A stretch of 64,000 nt of DNA from the NCBI GenBank assembly GCA_951213105.1, contig OX578139.1, positions 69,688,754 through 69,752,753 on the forward strand. Reading direction: 5' to 3'. Within the stretch, counting starts at the first letter, position 1. The number at the start of each line of letters is the position of its first letter. The position numbers and the translations under genes are program-made. A model generated the notes under the pieces. The model saw only the letters and a program-made list of their open reading frames with translations, made no database searches and had not been told where the DNA came from. The DNA comes from Amaurobius ferox. Taxonomy: Eukaryota > Arthropoda > Arachnida > Araneae > Amaurobiidae. Of this stretch, positions 39,652 through 50,183 are shown piece by piece.

Positions 39652-39987
39652 GCAATGTGTCGGACGATGTTATCACGGGAATAACTTGCAGCGTTGAAGT
39701 TGTGCCGGTTTTTAAAAGGCAACGGGTGCTCTGATTAGCTATCGCCGGAACCTACTAGGAGCCAGTTATGCTGATTCTACTCCCTGGACATTTGCATGCG
39801 GTAACTGCGTTCGTGTTTGGCGTAGGAGATACTACGTAGGCAGGTTACAGGGGCGGCATTTCAGTATTCCATTTGGGGGTGCGAGATTTGTACGTATGAA
39901 AATCCACAATATAGAATAAATAAAATGATTGTTAACGGGGGGGGGGGGGGAGAAGAGGAATCACAAAATTGAATTTATGTTGAGAAA

Positions 39988-40090
39988 AATAATTGTTAAC
40001 ATAATTTTTGTACATAATTGTGTTAACATAATTTTTGTACATAATTGTGTTAACATAATTTTTGTACATAATTGTGTTAACATAATTGTT
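39988..40090. repeat. 27-bp minisatellite
   Basis: Almost four copies of a unit containing ATAATTGTGTTAACATAATT within the 3' non-coding part of the hAT element. Confidence 0.85.
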
Positions 40091-40136
40091 GTTATCATAA
40101 TTTTTCTAAATACAAATATCTATATTTATTTATCTT

Positions 40137-41058
40137 TTATTGAAATTTTAAACGCCGGTTCTTAGAGTCTGGAAGAAGAGAAAATTTTGTTGCAATATCA
40201 TCATAATCCAGTGGTATATCTTGTTCTATAGCTAAAACAGCTAAAGATGAAAGTCTTTCTTGTCCCATTGTACTGCGAAAATAATTTTTCAACCTCCTAA
40301 GACACTTAAAAGACCTTTCAGAACTGGCTGAGCTGATTGGCACAGCCAAAAACAATTTAACTAATAATGTTATGACAGGAAACACATTTTTTTAAATTCC
40401 GCTCTTTAAAATTATCTCCAGGCGACTTTTAAAATTGGGATGGTCTATGTTTTCATTTTTCACCATTGAATAAAACAGTCGCAATTCACACAGCAATTCC
40501 TCTTTCTGGAAGTCATATACTTTGCATATGGTTGAAACATTTTCTTTTTCTTTTTCGACATCTAATCCGGATAATACTGAACTAAGGGCAAACGAAACAG
40601 ATATATTGTTCTCATTAAATCTTGTCTCAATTTCATTAGATACTATATCTATAATTTTATATTGAATATTGATTCTGTGATATGATTTAACATCATCATG
40701 GGGATTTTTTTCACTTGAATTCGCTTGGAATTTTTTTGCGCCTTTTCAGTTTTGGTCCAGAATAAGAATGTTTTTCGCAATGTTCTGTCACAAAACTCCA
40801 CACTTGATTGAAATAGGCATCAGTACGAAAATAACTAACAATTTCAGTAGTAGCTTTAGCCAAAGCTTGTACAACCTGAAAATTAAGATCAGATGACTGA
40901 AGATGCTTTGAGAGAGTATTGCATTGATCAGAAACACTGTTCAACACAAACAAAGTGAACAAAAATTCGAACGATGCCATGCATGTTAAAAGGGCTTCGG
41001 TTCTTCCACCATTGAGAGAATCGTTTTCAGATAATTCTTCCAGTGTTAAAATCACCAC
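40137..41058 (-). pseudogene. hAT transposase pseudogene (ZMYM1-like lineage)
   Basis: Two minus-strand fragments remain. 41058-40711 has FEFLFTLFVLNSVSDQCNTL and a stretch ending FRTDAYFNQVWSFVTEHCEK, typical of the middle region of hAT transposases related to zinc-finger MYM-type protein 1. 40385-40137 is the C-terminal dimerisation domain, with VPISSASSERSFKCLRRLKN followed by RSTMGQERLSSLAVLAIE. Between them, and upstream to about 41320, frames are broken by stops. The N-terminal zinc finger and the first catalytic Asp are not seen. Non-functional. Confidence 0.85.
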
Positions 41059-42830
41059 TTCAAAATTATCAAGTAGTGCTTTTATGGCTTTAACTCTGAA
41101 AGATCACCTCGTATCATTTAGTGATTGTAGAGCTAAATAGCCTCCAGAAAAAGTATTTGTTGATGAGCGAATCTTTTCGAAAATAGCATGTATTTTACAT
41201 TATGTTTCTATGAAAGAATATAATGCATTGAGCTGCTGAAATACATTTCTAGAGGAAGGAATGAATGAACATGCTCTAATTACACATAAATTTAATCGGA
41301 CTCTTGAAATTTTCAAGTGAAAAGGATAACATCACCCCAATCTTTTCAAGTTGAAAAAGATTCGTTCCATCCGGAAGTGGGAACTTCACTGTGAAGATTG
41401 GCGCTTTTGAAGCTCCATAGCTTGAGAAAACTGACCAGTGGACAGTCGATAAAAAAGGGGAGAAGCCGATAGACGACGAGGAAAAATTTGGGGGCGCGAC
41501 CGCGCCCCCTATTTGCCGCCCCTGGGCAGGTACACAATGACGTTCGAGGCGCTGACTGCGTCATGCTTGACGCGGTCCGACGTGCCTCTTTTCTGCCTCT
41601 CAGAGTGCAATGCGACCCTATGTTCCATGGTAATTATTGTTCGTCTGGTGGGATACTATCACCCCTCTGCTTTTGTAAAAACAATTCCGACTCACCCTGT
41701 ATAGGGATTTAACTCATTTTATAAAGTTCTCTTTATTATGCTGCCAGGTTATATGGCGTATTTTACGTATTTTTAATATAAATCCTGTAGTAGGGTTGGG
41801 AAACGTGCAGTTATCAAGGAATTTTAAAAATGGGTCAGAATGGCAGTAAATCTTTAGGACATGTTTTAAAAGTCAATAGCTTCTAATTGCTTTAAGTCAT
41901 TTTTTTTTAAATCGAAAATCTCGAATCAATCTGAGTCAGGAAATTTAAAATGATTCAACAACTATATAGGGATTTAACTCATTTCATAAAGTTCTCTTTA
42001 TTATGCTGCCAGGTTATATGGCGTATTTTATGTATTTTTGGAAAGCTGTTTCTTACATTTTAGTTTTTTATGGGATTTTTGAAGAATTGAAAGACCTGTT
42101 TGGAAAAGTCCAAGGTCTTTTATAAAATTCTCTTTATTATGCTGCCAGGTCATATGGCGTATTTTTGGAAAGCTGTTTCTTACATTTTAGTTTTTTATGG
42201 GATTCTTGAAGAATTGTTGAAAAACCTATCGGGAAAAGTCTAAGGATGCAATGGCCTCTCTGTCATCTTGTTTGGCGTATAGTTTGGTGAGAATTTTCGA
42301 TTTGCGAGTGCTAACGACCTGAATCGTCACATTTTTTGCAATCCGAAAGTGCACAGCATTTTCTGATATAGATAACTACATGATAAAGACCCTAAATTGT
42401 TTTTATAGCACCTGGATTTGCCACATTAAAATCCCGTGCTTTTTGTTTAAATCTCAGAGTAAAGTTCCCTTTATTATGCTGGCAGGTTATATGGCGTATT
42501 TTTGGAAAGCTGTTTCTTACATTTTAGTTTTTTATGAGATTCTTGAAGAATTGCTGAAAAACCTATCTGGAAAAGTCTAAGGATTTTACAATGCAATGGC
42601 CTCTCTGTCATCTTCTTTGGCGTATAGTTTGTTGGGGAAGAATTTTCGATTTGCGGGTGCTAACTACCTGAATCGTCACATTTTTTGCAATCCGAAAGTG
42701 CACAGCATTCGCTGATATAGATAACTAAATGATAAAGAATTGAAGAAATTGTTTTCATAGCACCTGGATTTGCCATATTAAAATTCCGTGCTTTTTGTTT
42801 TAATCTCAGAGTACAGCCACACGTTTCACG

Positions 42831-43640
42831 TAATTTACTGGCATTCCAATTCGAATATAAAATTCAGAAATTAAATAATTCGTTTAAATTGCTGTCAAAA
42901 AATCTGAGAACGAGAAACTTTATTAGTGGTAGCATAGGAATCATGTCAGAAAGGTAACTGAAATGCAGAGTGTGATCTTGGTAGCTTTGTCTCTCTCTCT
43001 CTGCGGCAGTGAGTAATTTATCAACTTAATTAGAGTAATAACGTAATTTGAGCATTTATTTACTCCTGCGTTGTAAATCATTTTGGTGTATTTCGAAACG
43101 TTACAAAAATGGGTAGTTTCCTAACAGGTAGGGGTATCGCGAAGCCAAGTCCTTTTCGGATCCGAGGTTAACGTCTAGTTTTTACCGGACGCGACAAAAA
43201 TTTAAAGCTTTTTCTGATAGAAGTATTGCAACTTCAACTCCAAAAACCATTTTTAGCTCTGCCCAACGTTAATAAAATTCTTGTGGCCTATAACAGGGCG
43301 CTGTGTAATCGCAGAAAAGTGCTCGACTGATCAACTATCACAACCCGTGGAAGCCAGAAAGTGCTCTACTGATCATTTATCACTACCCGTGGACCATGGT
43401 CCACGAGTGTTGATGGATGATCAGTTAAGCATTTCCTTGCTTTTATGCAACACCACGTTATGGCAGAAGTCGTTTTACTATATTCATTTTCATAATTTTT
43501 CCCCCACAAGACTTCTCCAATTTTCAGAGAAAAGTTCGTATTGCTTCCGTGTCATCTCAGCGAAATGGAAATCCAGACATTTTGGGGAACTAATTAAGAA
43601 AAAGTACTAAAACAAGTGGACAGAGATAATCCAGTGTTTA
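42831..43640. other. Non-coding region with short direct repeat and palindrome
   Basis: A pair of direct repeats (AAAGTGCTC-ACTGATCA-TATCAC-ACCCGTGGA pattern) at about 43317 and 43360 leads into a palindrome at 43368-43423. The plus-strand frame across 43281-43610 is carried by these repeats and shows no family motif. Confidence 0.5.
43368..43423. repeat. 56-bp palindrome with 18-bp perfect core
   Basis: The core CGTGGACCATGGTCCACG at 43388-43405 is perfectly self-complementary, and the flanks CTGATCATTTATCAC and GTTGATGGATGATCAG extend it imperfectly. Confidence 0.8.
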
Positions 43641-43910
43641 TGGCGAGAGAATTGTAGGAACCGATTCGAGGGTCTGCGTTTGATCCTCGCCGCAGCCAAA
43701 AACTATCTCCGTTTCTACGCGGAGTGCACGTGCATAGGCCTCATAAATTTGCAGGTCTTTCGAGGGGTGATGGGTCAGGGGGACACAGTCCCTGTGGTTG
43801 CCAACTTCACTGGGTCTGAATCAGATGGTATTAGGCAAAAAGTCGGACTGCTATCTTGAGGTGCCTGGATGGTCTTTGGAACTACAGAAGCTGTAATCTC
43901 TTTCACTTTA
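43640..43910 (+). mobile_element. Probable tRNA-derived SINE
   Basis: GC-rich block with an A-box-like TGGCGAGAGAA near 43640 and a B-box-like GTTTGATCCTC near 43680, then a roughly 200-bp body unlike its flanks. No target duplication found, so this is tentative. Confidence 0.4.
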
Positions 43911-44706
43911 CTATGAATTTGTTTTATGGTCATGTTACAGCATTTTCATGATAAGTGAAATTAGTTATCAGAGCAACAACAACCAAAAGAAGTATTTTGA
44001 CTATCCCTAATGGTTTTTTTTACTTAATCTGAGTCGCACTTTCACGTTAAAAGAGCTAGTATTTAGTTAATATGTGTTTTACGCAAAAATGAATTTATCA
44101 AACGATTCCAAAACACCCAGTTATCTTTATTTCGACACGACTGACGATAAGGACGTTTAATCTTATAAAATAAAAATCTTATATTTTGTACATTAAAGAC
44201 GCTGTGACATTAACCGAGGACAAAATAAACACATTTCTGTCATTTTTATTCGAGTTCTGTTGTGATTAAGGTGCTTTTTATTCAAAAATATGAAACAAAA
44301 TTGTATTTATTATCCCATTTTGCTCCAATGCATAAGAAACTAACTCTCTATATATAACGAATGGCTGCTTGTTTGTTTGTCTGTTCCTAATACAAATCCA
44401 CAGTTTTTCATGGATTTTTTTTTCTTCTCAAATTTGATATGGTTATTCTTTGTTTAACTGCGGGTAACGACATCTATGTTTCGAATTTCTATGCTCAGTG
44501 GTTGTCCAGATAAAATTAGAAAACACGTTCATAGAAATAGCATGGACTATTTTATTCCTGAAACTTTATTTGAAGAATATTATACCATGTTGCTTAGCAA
44601 CGAAATTGATTCAAGCATATTTATACAGAAGACAATTTTCATTCAATCGATCCAATTTAAAGAATAAAGAAGTTGGTATAAAAGCCATTTTATAAATCAA
44701 CGGTAA

Positions 44707-45761
44707 TGCGAGGGTCATACTGGAATTTTTGACACTGGCAGACGATATGCGCTGGAAAAAAAAATATTGGTCAGATAATTAAATTTGAACTTTTTTATGT
44801 CCGCAGACGGTAATTTGTGGCAACAATTACAATTTAGCTATTGTAAAATAAATTTTGAAAGAAAAGAAGATGGTGTTGACGCTAGAGCATTATCGAGCTA
44901 TGATTTTAAAGTGGGGCTAAATCAAGAAGAATATCTTCAACATCTACAATTATAATATAGAAATGATGCTCTATCTCGTGCCTCTGCATTCAGATGATTT
45001 ACAGATTTTAGAAGAGGTCGAAATTCTCTCCTGGATGAAAAACACACAGGAGGACCTTTGTCAGCTGTAGTCCCAGAAAATGTGTCGGCCATTCGAAAAA
45101 TGTTAATTCGCTGTACCTATCAAATGATACAGAAAGAATTTAACATTGGATTCACAGCTATACATAAAATTATTCATGAAGAACTGCATATGAAAAAATT
45201 AGTTTGTCGTTGGGTTCCCCACAATATAACAGAACACCAAAAAGCGGAGCGTGTCAGAATCAGTATAAAGAAACCCTAAAATTACTTAATGATGGTGGAC
45301 ACCACATTATTTCTAAAATAATAGCTGGTGATGAAACGTACAAACGTTTTTTGACGTTCCAACACGTCAAGAAAGTAAAGTATAGGTCTTTGAAGATGAT
45401 CCCAAACCAACATGGTGAAAAGACAACGACCAGGGAAAAAAGTAATGTATGCCGTTTCTTCAGAAGTACAGGTCTGGTCAAAGCCATAAAGCTAGAGGGA
45501 CAGAAGACAGAAGACATATATTTTAATCTAAAAAAAATTACCTGGACATCGTTTTCATTCCGAAGATGAGATTTATTAGGCTATAAAAGCATATTTTTCA
45601 TCGATTCCATGAAATAGATGGCTTGAAGCTTTTAATACTTGGAAAATTCGCCTATAAAAATGCATTAATGTTGGAGGGGAGTACTTTGAACACTCCTTAG
45701 AGTTGGTAAGTTTAACTTGTACCATTTGGCAGTATCTCAAAACTTTTCGTGTGACCTTCGT
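44707..45761 (+). pseudogene. Mariner element with degraded transposase
   Basis: Short inverted ends: GCGAGGGTCATAC at 44708 and the reverse complement TACGAAGGTCACAC at 45762. On the plus strand the transposase can be followed from 44900 (YDFKVGLNQEEYLQHLQL), through LSAVVPENVSAIRKML and RCTYQMIQKEFNIGFTAIHK, LTEHQKAERVRI-like sequence near 45230, GGHHIISKIIAGDETY with the first catalytic Asp (near 45320), FFRSTGLVKAIKLEGQKT (near 45465), to RWLEAFNTWKIRL and GGEYFEH at 45690. The frame shifts near 45260 and again near 45370, and the segment with the second and third acidic residues is deleted. Known from mariner families common in spiders. Confidence 0.85.
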
Positions 45762-46108
45762 ATAATTGTGATTTGGTTATATAAGTTACGACTTTGGGAT
45801 TACAGGAGTTATTGATTTATTCTATTTTTTAAAGACATCTATTTTATTTTATCAAAAATTTTTAAAATTTATATATATTTTCTATTGCACTTAATCACGG
45901 TCTCTACTGCTTGTCACGCAGTGAAATCAGGCTCCTAGTGCAGAAACCAGCATCACTGGACATGTTTTGTGTATGTTTGAATTAATTATCACCGAATAAC
46001 CGTTAACAGCCCTGGGAGTAAGAAATCTCGATTGTACTGCAAGAGGTAAACACAGTTACATACCTTTAGTCTTTCGCTAGGAAATGATAAGCGACACGAT
46101 AAATATGA

Positions 46109-46170
46109 TGAAAATCTCCATCCAATAGCCAGAGGATCTGAAAATCTCCATCCAATAGCCAGAGGATCTG
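46109..46170. repeat. 30-bp tandem duplication
   Basis: CTCCATCCAATAGCCAGAGG is present twice in a row, with identical 30-bp units. Confidence 0.9.
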
Positions 46171-46255
46171 AAAATTTTTTAAGAGCAATCGCTCCAATTC
46201 GGTCTGGGGGATCGACAATAAATATTCAGATAAAAATCCAATTTCAGATACAAAT

Positions 46256-46625
46256 AAGAAAGATCAATCATGCATAAAGCATTGATTATGAAACACTTTC
46301 TAACTGTAATGCAATCTTATTTAAACGTCTCTAAAACACGATACATTCCTAGGTAATATTTTTAAAACCATAACAATACTACATTAATTTATTATATTTG
46401 AAAAGAAAACTTAAAACTTCATCGAAAAAAATGAACTTCATTCAAATGACGGCATTGAAATATAAATTGCCTGGTTTAAGCATCTCTAAAATGCGATACA
46501 TTCCTCGATAATATTTTTAAAGTTATCATAATACTACAATGATTTATTATATTTGAAAACTTCATCGGAAACAAATGAACTTTATTTAAATGACGTCCTC
46601 GAAATATAAATCGACTGGCTAGGAG
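46256..46625 (-). mobile_element. Partial copy of hairpin-ended element (family B)
   Basis: Shares the terminus AAGAAAGATCAATCATGCAT with the full copy at 48311-49639 (inverted relative to it) and two or three of its 145-bp internal repeats. Truncated on the right. Confidence 0.75.
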
Positions 46626-46647
46626 AAACGTGCTCTAACCGATTTTT

Positions 46648-46802
46648 ACTTTCCTTATATACATTATATAATGTATAAGGAAAGTATTGTGATGGGGTCG
46701 AAAATTCGAATTCGTGTTTTCGATGGGAGAGCACGTTTCAAGCATCCCTGATCACGAATCGAACATTATACTTTCCTTATACATTATGTATTTAAGGAAA
46801 GT
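46648..46802. mobile_element. Short Helitron-like derivative with a hairpin at each end
   Basis: 155 bp. It opens with the family hairpin ACTTTCCTTATATACATTA, keeps about 80 bp of the left end, then closes with a second, inverted hairpin (ACTTTCCTTATACATTATG to AAGGAAAGT). Two left ends head to head suggest a template switch during copying. Confidence 0.7.
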
Positions 46803-46948
46803 AATAATTAATACTTTAAAAATAAAAACGACCAAGCAATTGGCCATAATTAAAAGTCTTTATGAACCTCTTTTCATTTATATTTACCGTGAATCTATTT
46901 GTAATTTTGATTCCGTTCAAACCGTTAGTTATACTTGGTGTCTCGTTC

Positions 46949-47247
46949 TCGATTCACTACGTTGTTGTTGTTGAGACCCAGACCGTCCGGTAAGGTAACT
47001 GTTTGGACGGCCGGAAAATGCCATCCAACTTAGACTGGAACCCAGTGGAGGAGGCATCCACAGAGACCGTACCCTCCTTCCCCTACCACCAGCTTCTCCG
47101 AAGGACTTACGGACCCACAAGTTTAACGTGATCGTACTCCGCGTGAAAACGGCGGCAGTTTTGGCAGTGGCGGGAATCGAACCCGGGCCTACCGAGTGCA
47201 ATTCCCGCGCGCTAACCACTGGGCTATCGAGCCCTTCGATTCACTAC
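46949..47247 (-). mobile_element. tRNA-derived SINE, second copy
   Basis: Same family and orientation as 2095-2409. On the minus strand TAGCCCAGTGG (A box) and GGTTCGATTCC (B box) are intact, and the 3' tail is (AAC)n. TCGATTCACTAC flanks it at 46949-46960 and 47236-47247, a 12-bp target duplication. Confidence 0.88.
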
Positions 47248-47479
47248 TTGCCAAACCTTTATATGATTTTCTGAAAATTTAGTAGATACTTTATTTCGGT
47301 TTTTGACGACATTCTATTGGTTACCATTGAATTTATGAACCATTTTCCTTTTATTGCATTCTGTATTTCATAATTAAGTTATATTTTAAATGCCTCGTAT
47401 TTAAGAATGTAAAATGATTAATATGTAAATTTTGTTTGGCGGTTATGGCCTATATTTAAGCACATGTTCGCTGCTTATT

Positions 47480-47540
47480 TTCACTTCGCCACTGATGAAG
47501 GGCAAAGTAATGCCCGAAAGCGCTATAGCCGTGTGATTTT
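47480..47540 (+). ncRNA. Hammerhead-ribozyme-like motif
   Basis: CTGATGA (47492-47498), a GGGC/GCCC stem (47500-47503 with 47512-47515), GAAA (47516-47519) and a self-complementary AGCGCT (47519-47524) followed by A come in the order of a type I hammerhead with a minimal stem III, as known from Penelope-like elements. Against it: one extra A at 47499 and a mismatched stem I. Probably a decayed copy. Confidence 0.4.
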
Positions 47541-48310
47541 AGTACATCGTAAGAAGGAGATTTTAATAAAATACTTTTAATTATGGCCAATTTTTACTTT
47601 CCTTGTATACATAGTATAATGTATAAGGAAAGTATTGTGACGGATTCGAATTCGAGTTTTCGACGGGAGAGCACGTTTCAAGCTTCCCTGATCACGAATC
47701 GAACATTTTTGAGGTGATGTCTGTGTATGTGTGTGTATGTGTCAGTGAGCCTGTGAAGACAATATCTCACGAAGGAATGGAGCGATTCGAATGAAATTTG
47801 GAACAAAAATTACAATCCGTGAATACTGGAAGCCTATTGTTTTTAAACATAATCGAAGGTTCAGAACCTCCCTAAATTTTCGAGTGAAATTTTGAAAAAA
47901 TCATCAAAAATCAAATCCTTTAATAAAGTTACGCAAATAGACATTTTTTATGCAATGTTTCCTTAAAAAACGATTGACATAAACTTTAGAGCCCTAGCAC
48001 GGACCGTTCTCGAGATATTGCACATTTTTCAAACAAATTCATCAAAAAATCCCATAAATTAAAAAAAAAAATAACCGTTGAGAAACATGTTCACTTTCAT
48101 ATGTAATATCATACAATAAATTGGGTGACAGCATTCTCGTGGATCTAGCTCGTTCCATTCATGACAAAAGACACTTTGAGTAATGCTTTTGTATATGAAC
48201 ACCAATAGTCCTTTATTTGCTATGAGAATAATTTATTTCTCTGTCCATAACGCTTGGCCAGATTTTGGAGACGAGTTTGGCGGAATGTCTCCAATTGGAC
48301 GACTTTTTAA

Positions 48311-49639
48311 CACTTTACAACAAAGTTGAAAAGTGTTTATGACTTTGTTCATTCTGTCTGTCTGTCTGTCTGTCTGTCTGTCGGTCTGTCTGTCTGTCTG
48401 TCTGTCTGTCCGTTAGCACGATAACTGCCGTAAAAATGACTTAATCAAAATGAAATTTTAGTATGTTGTTCAGACGGTCTATAGGACCTATGGGAATATA
48501 AATGAATAATATCACCCAATTAGTTTTGGATTGAACCCGGGTTGAAAAAATGGAATACATTGAGCCCTATGGGACCTAATTTTTCAAGCATTTTTTAAGC
48601 GGATTTAAAATTCACAAATTGCTTCGAAAAGTTTAGGCAATATTCAAATTGTTCCATAAAATATATAAAAAAAAATTCAGCGAAATATATTCAGTTGTTT
48701 TTTAAATAAAAATTAAAATAATAATAACACCTCTTATATTAAGCGATCACGTGTCCATGATATGAAACGATCACATGACCCACTTCAAAATGATATATGG
48801 CATCCATCTTGTGTCAAAATCGTGATTTTTAAAGTTCTTTTTAATTCATATTGAGTGTTGTATCCGTCCTAAAATTACTTTATTTTTGCCTAAATTCTGT
48901 GCATCTACATACTGAAACAACGCAATGACAATATATTTCAGCTTAAATGCTCTTCCAAATTTGATTATTTCTACTATTAAGCCTATTTTTCACCTATGTA
49001 AAATGTAAACAGCAAAATATGTAGAATGAGTTGTATTAGAATCGCTGTAATTCTTTAACACAAAATCATTTAGTCCATGGAGTTTGCTTAGCTGATATGA
49101 ATTCATTGATTTTAGAAAGAGAAGGACGATATTTTTCGATGAAGTTTTACGCTTTGAGTTTACTTACTTGCAGCTCAATGGTCTTAATTTTTAAATAAAA
49201 TAAATTATTATAGTATTGTGATGAATGACATGAATGGGGGAATTATTTATGAATGAAATGTTGCTTTTATAGAGAGAGCCAGGCGTGTTATTTTTTTATG
49301 ACGTCATTTGAATGGATTTCAGTTGTTTTCGATGAAGTTTTCAAATATAATAAATTATCGTAGTATTATGATAATTCTAAAATTATTACCGAGGAATGTA
49401 TAACATTTAAGAGATGTTTAAACCAGGCTATTTATACTTTAATGCCGTCATTTGAATGAAGTTAATTTTTTTCGATGAAGGTTTAAGGTTTCAAATATAA
49501 TAAACTAATGTAGTATTGTGATAAGTTTAAAAATATTACCGAGGAATGTATTGCATTTTAGACATGTTTAAATAAAATTGCATTGAAGTTGGAAAGTGTT
49601 TCATAATCAATGCTTTAAGCATGATTGATCTTTCTTGTT
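48311..49639 (+). mobile_element. Hairpin-ended 1.33-kb element (family B), full copy
   Basis: Starts CACTTTACAAC-AAA-GTTGAAAAGTG, an 11-bp hairpin, runs through a (CTGT)n microsatellite and two-plus 145-bp units, and ends with ATCAATGCTTTAAGCAT just before GATTGATCTTTCTTG. Compared with uninterrupted Helitron-like copies the insertion site is TTTTTAA / TTTAAA, so a TTAA duplication or none are both possible. No coding frame. Confidence 0.6.
48352..48410. repeat. (CTGT)n microsatellite
   Basis: About 14 tetranucleotide units with one CGGT variant, near the left end of the family B element. Confidence 0.95.
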
Positions 49640-50183
49640 TAAATATTGCCAAATTAACGCAAATCTCGCCAAATGGATAAAAATGACGCTAATCAATGAA
49701 AATGACGACTAATTGACGAAAATTCAATATCTTGTAAAGAATATAAATTAGTATCTACTGTAAGAATAACTTATGTACTGTAAAAGTAGTAAATTCATTG
49801 CATTATATAAGGAAAGTCATACGCTGCCCACAAAAGATTTTTTTGGTTGGCTTTATTTTTAAACTATTAATTGAAACCTTTCGAGCTCTGAGTAATGAAA
49901 GAAAGCAATTTTAAAAGCTTTCCTGTTAGAATTGCTGAAATTAAATATTTTTTTTATATGTAAATTTTGATTTGATATCCTTCTTAAAACACAGATATCG
50001 TCCGTCCTGACTTCGAAATTTTCAAAATCAACTCGCTCTCATTCCTATCCGAGACTTTCTAAGATAAATGTGGCCCGCCCTGCACCGCGAGCACGGTCTG
50101 TATTGGGCAAATGGGATGAATGATATAGTTATTCTTGTCCAATAACTAGTATTCAAGTCTTTCTAAATCAGGGTGCATTATTA

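Larger units (their letters stand above)
39848..41524 (-). mobile_element. hAT element nested in the Tc1/mariner-like element
   Basis: 1677 bp with terminal CAGGGGCGGCA and reversed TGCCGCCCCTG. Flanks are GCAGGTTA and GGCAGGTA, an imperfect candidate for the usual 8-bp duplication. It contains hAT transposase fragments and a 27-bp minisatellite (39988-40090). Confidence 0.85.
38490..41699 (-). mobile_element. Tc1/mariner-like element with about 113-bp inverted repeats
   Basis: Ends CAGGGTGAGTCGGAATTG with over 110 bp of close inverted repeat (38490-38602, 41587-41699), inserted at TA. The intact neighbour at about 41962 reads ACTATATAGGGATTTAACTC, while here ACTATA precedes the element and TATAGGG follows it. 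That shows the empty site and a TA duplication. Without the inserted hAT the element is about 1.53 kb. Confidence 0.88.
38300..42830. repeat. Complex tandem repeat array, interrupted by transposons
   Basis: Markers TTATTATGCTGCCAGGT or TTATTATGCTGGCAGGT recur at 41733, 41998, 42134 and 42471, so units of about 265, 136 and 337 bp are interleaved. The segment AGTCAATAGCTTCTAATTGC occurs at about 38394 and 41870. The two 337-bp units at about 42134-42830 match closely. The 38490-41699 transposon interrupts one unit. Confidence 0.8.
46838..47592 (+). mobile_element. Probable Penelope-like 3' end bounded by 20-bp inverted repeats
   Basis: AATTGGCCATAATTAAAAGT at 46838-46857 is repeated in perfect inversion at 47573-47592. 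The right part carries a hammerhead-like core (47492-47525) followed by AATAAA. A SINE is inserted inside (46949-47247). No reverse-transcriptase frame is present, so the assignment rests on the ribozyme-like motif and layout. Confidence 0.4.
47596..49844 (+). mobile_element. Helitron-like element copy 4, split by family B insertion
   Basis: Left end ACTTTCCTTGTATACATAG with hairpin partner, and right end at CAAAAGATTTTT after TATATAAGGAAAGT. The body matches copies 1 and 2 but is interrupted at 48311-49639. The GT microsatellite is nearly lost here. Confidence 0.65.

Noticed and set aside
38682..39684. Plus-strand frames opposite the DUF4817-type transposase
   Set aside because: Antisense shadows of the minus-strand transposase.
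43281..43610. 109-residue plus-strand frame with an internal CSTDxLSxPV repeat
   Set aside because: The peptide repeat comes from the DNA direct repeat and palindrome at this site; the rest has no coding feature.
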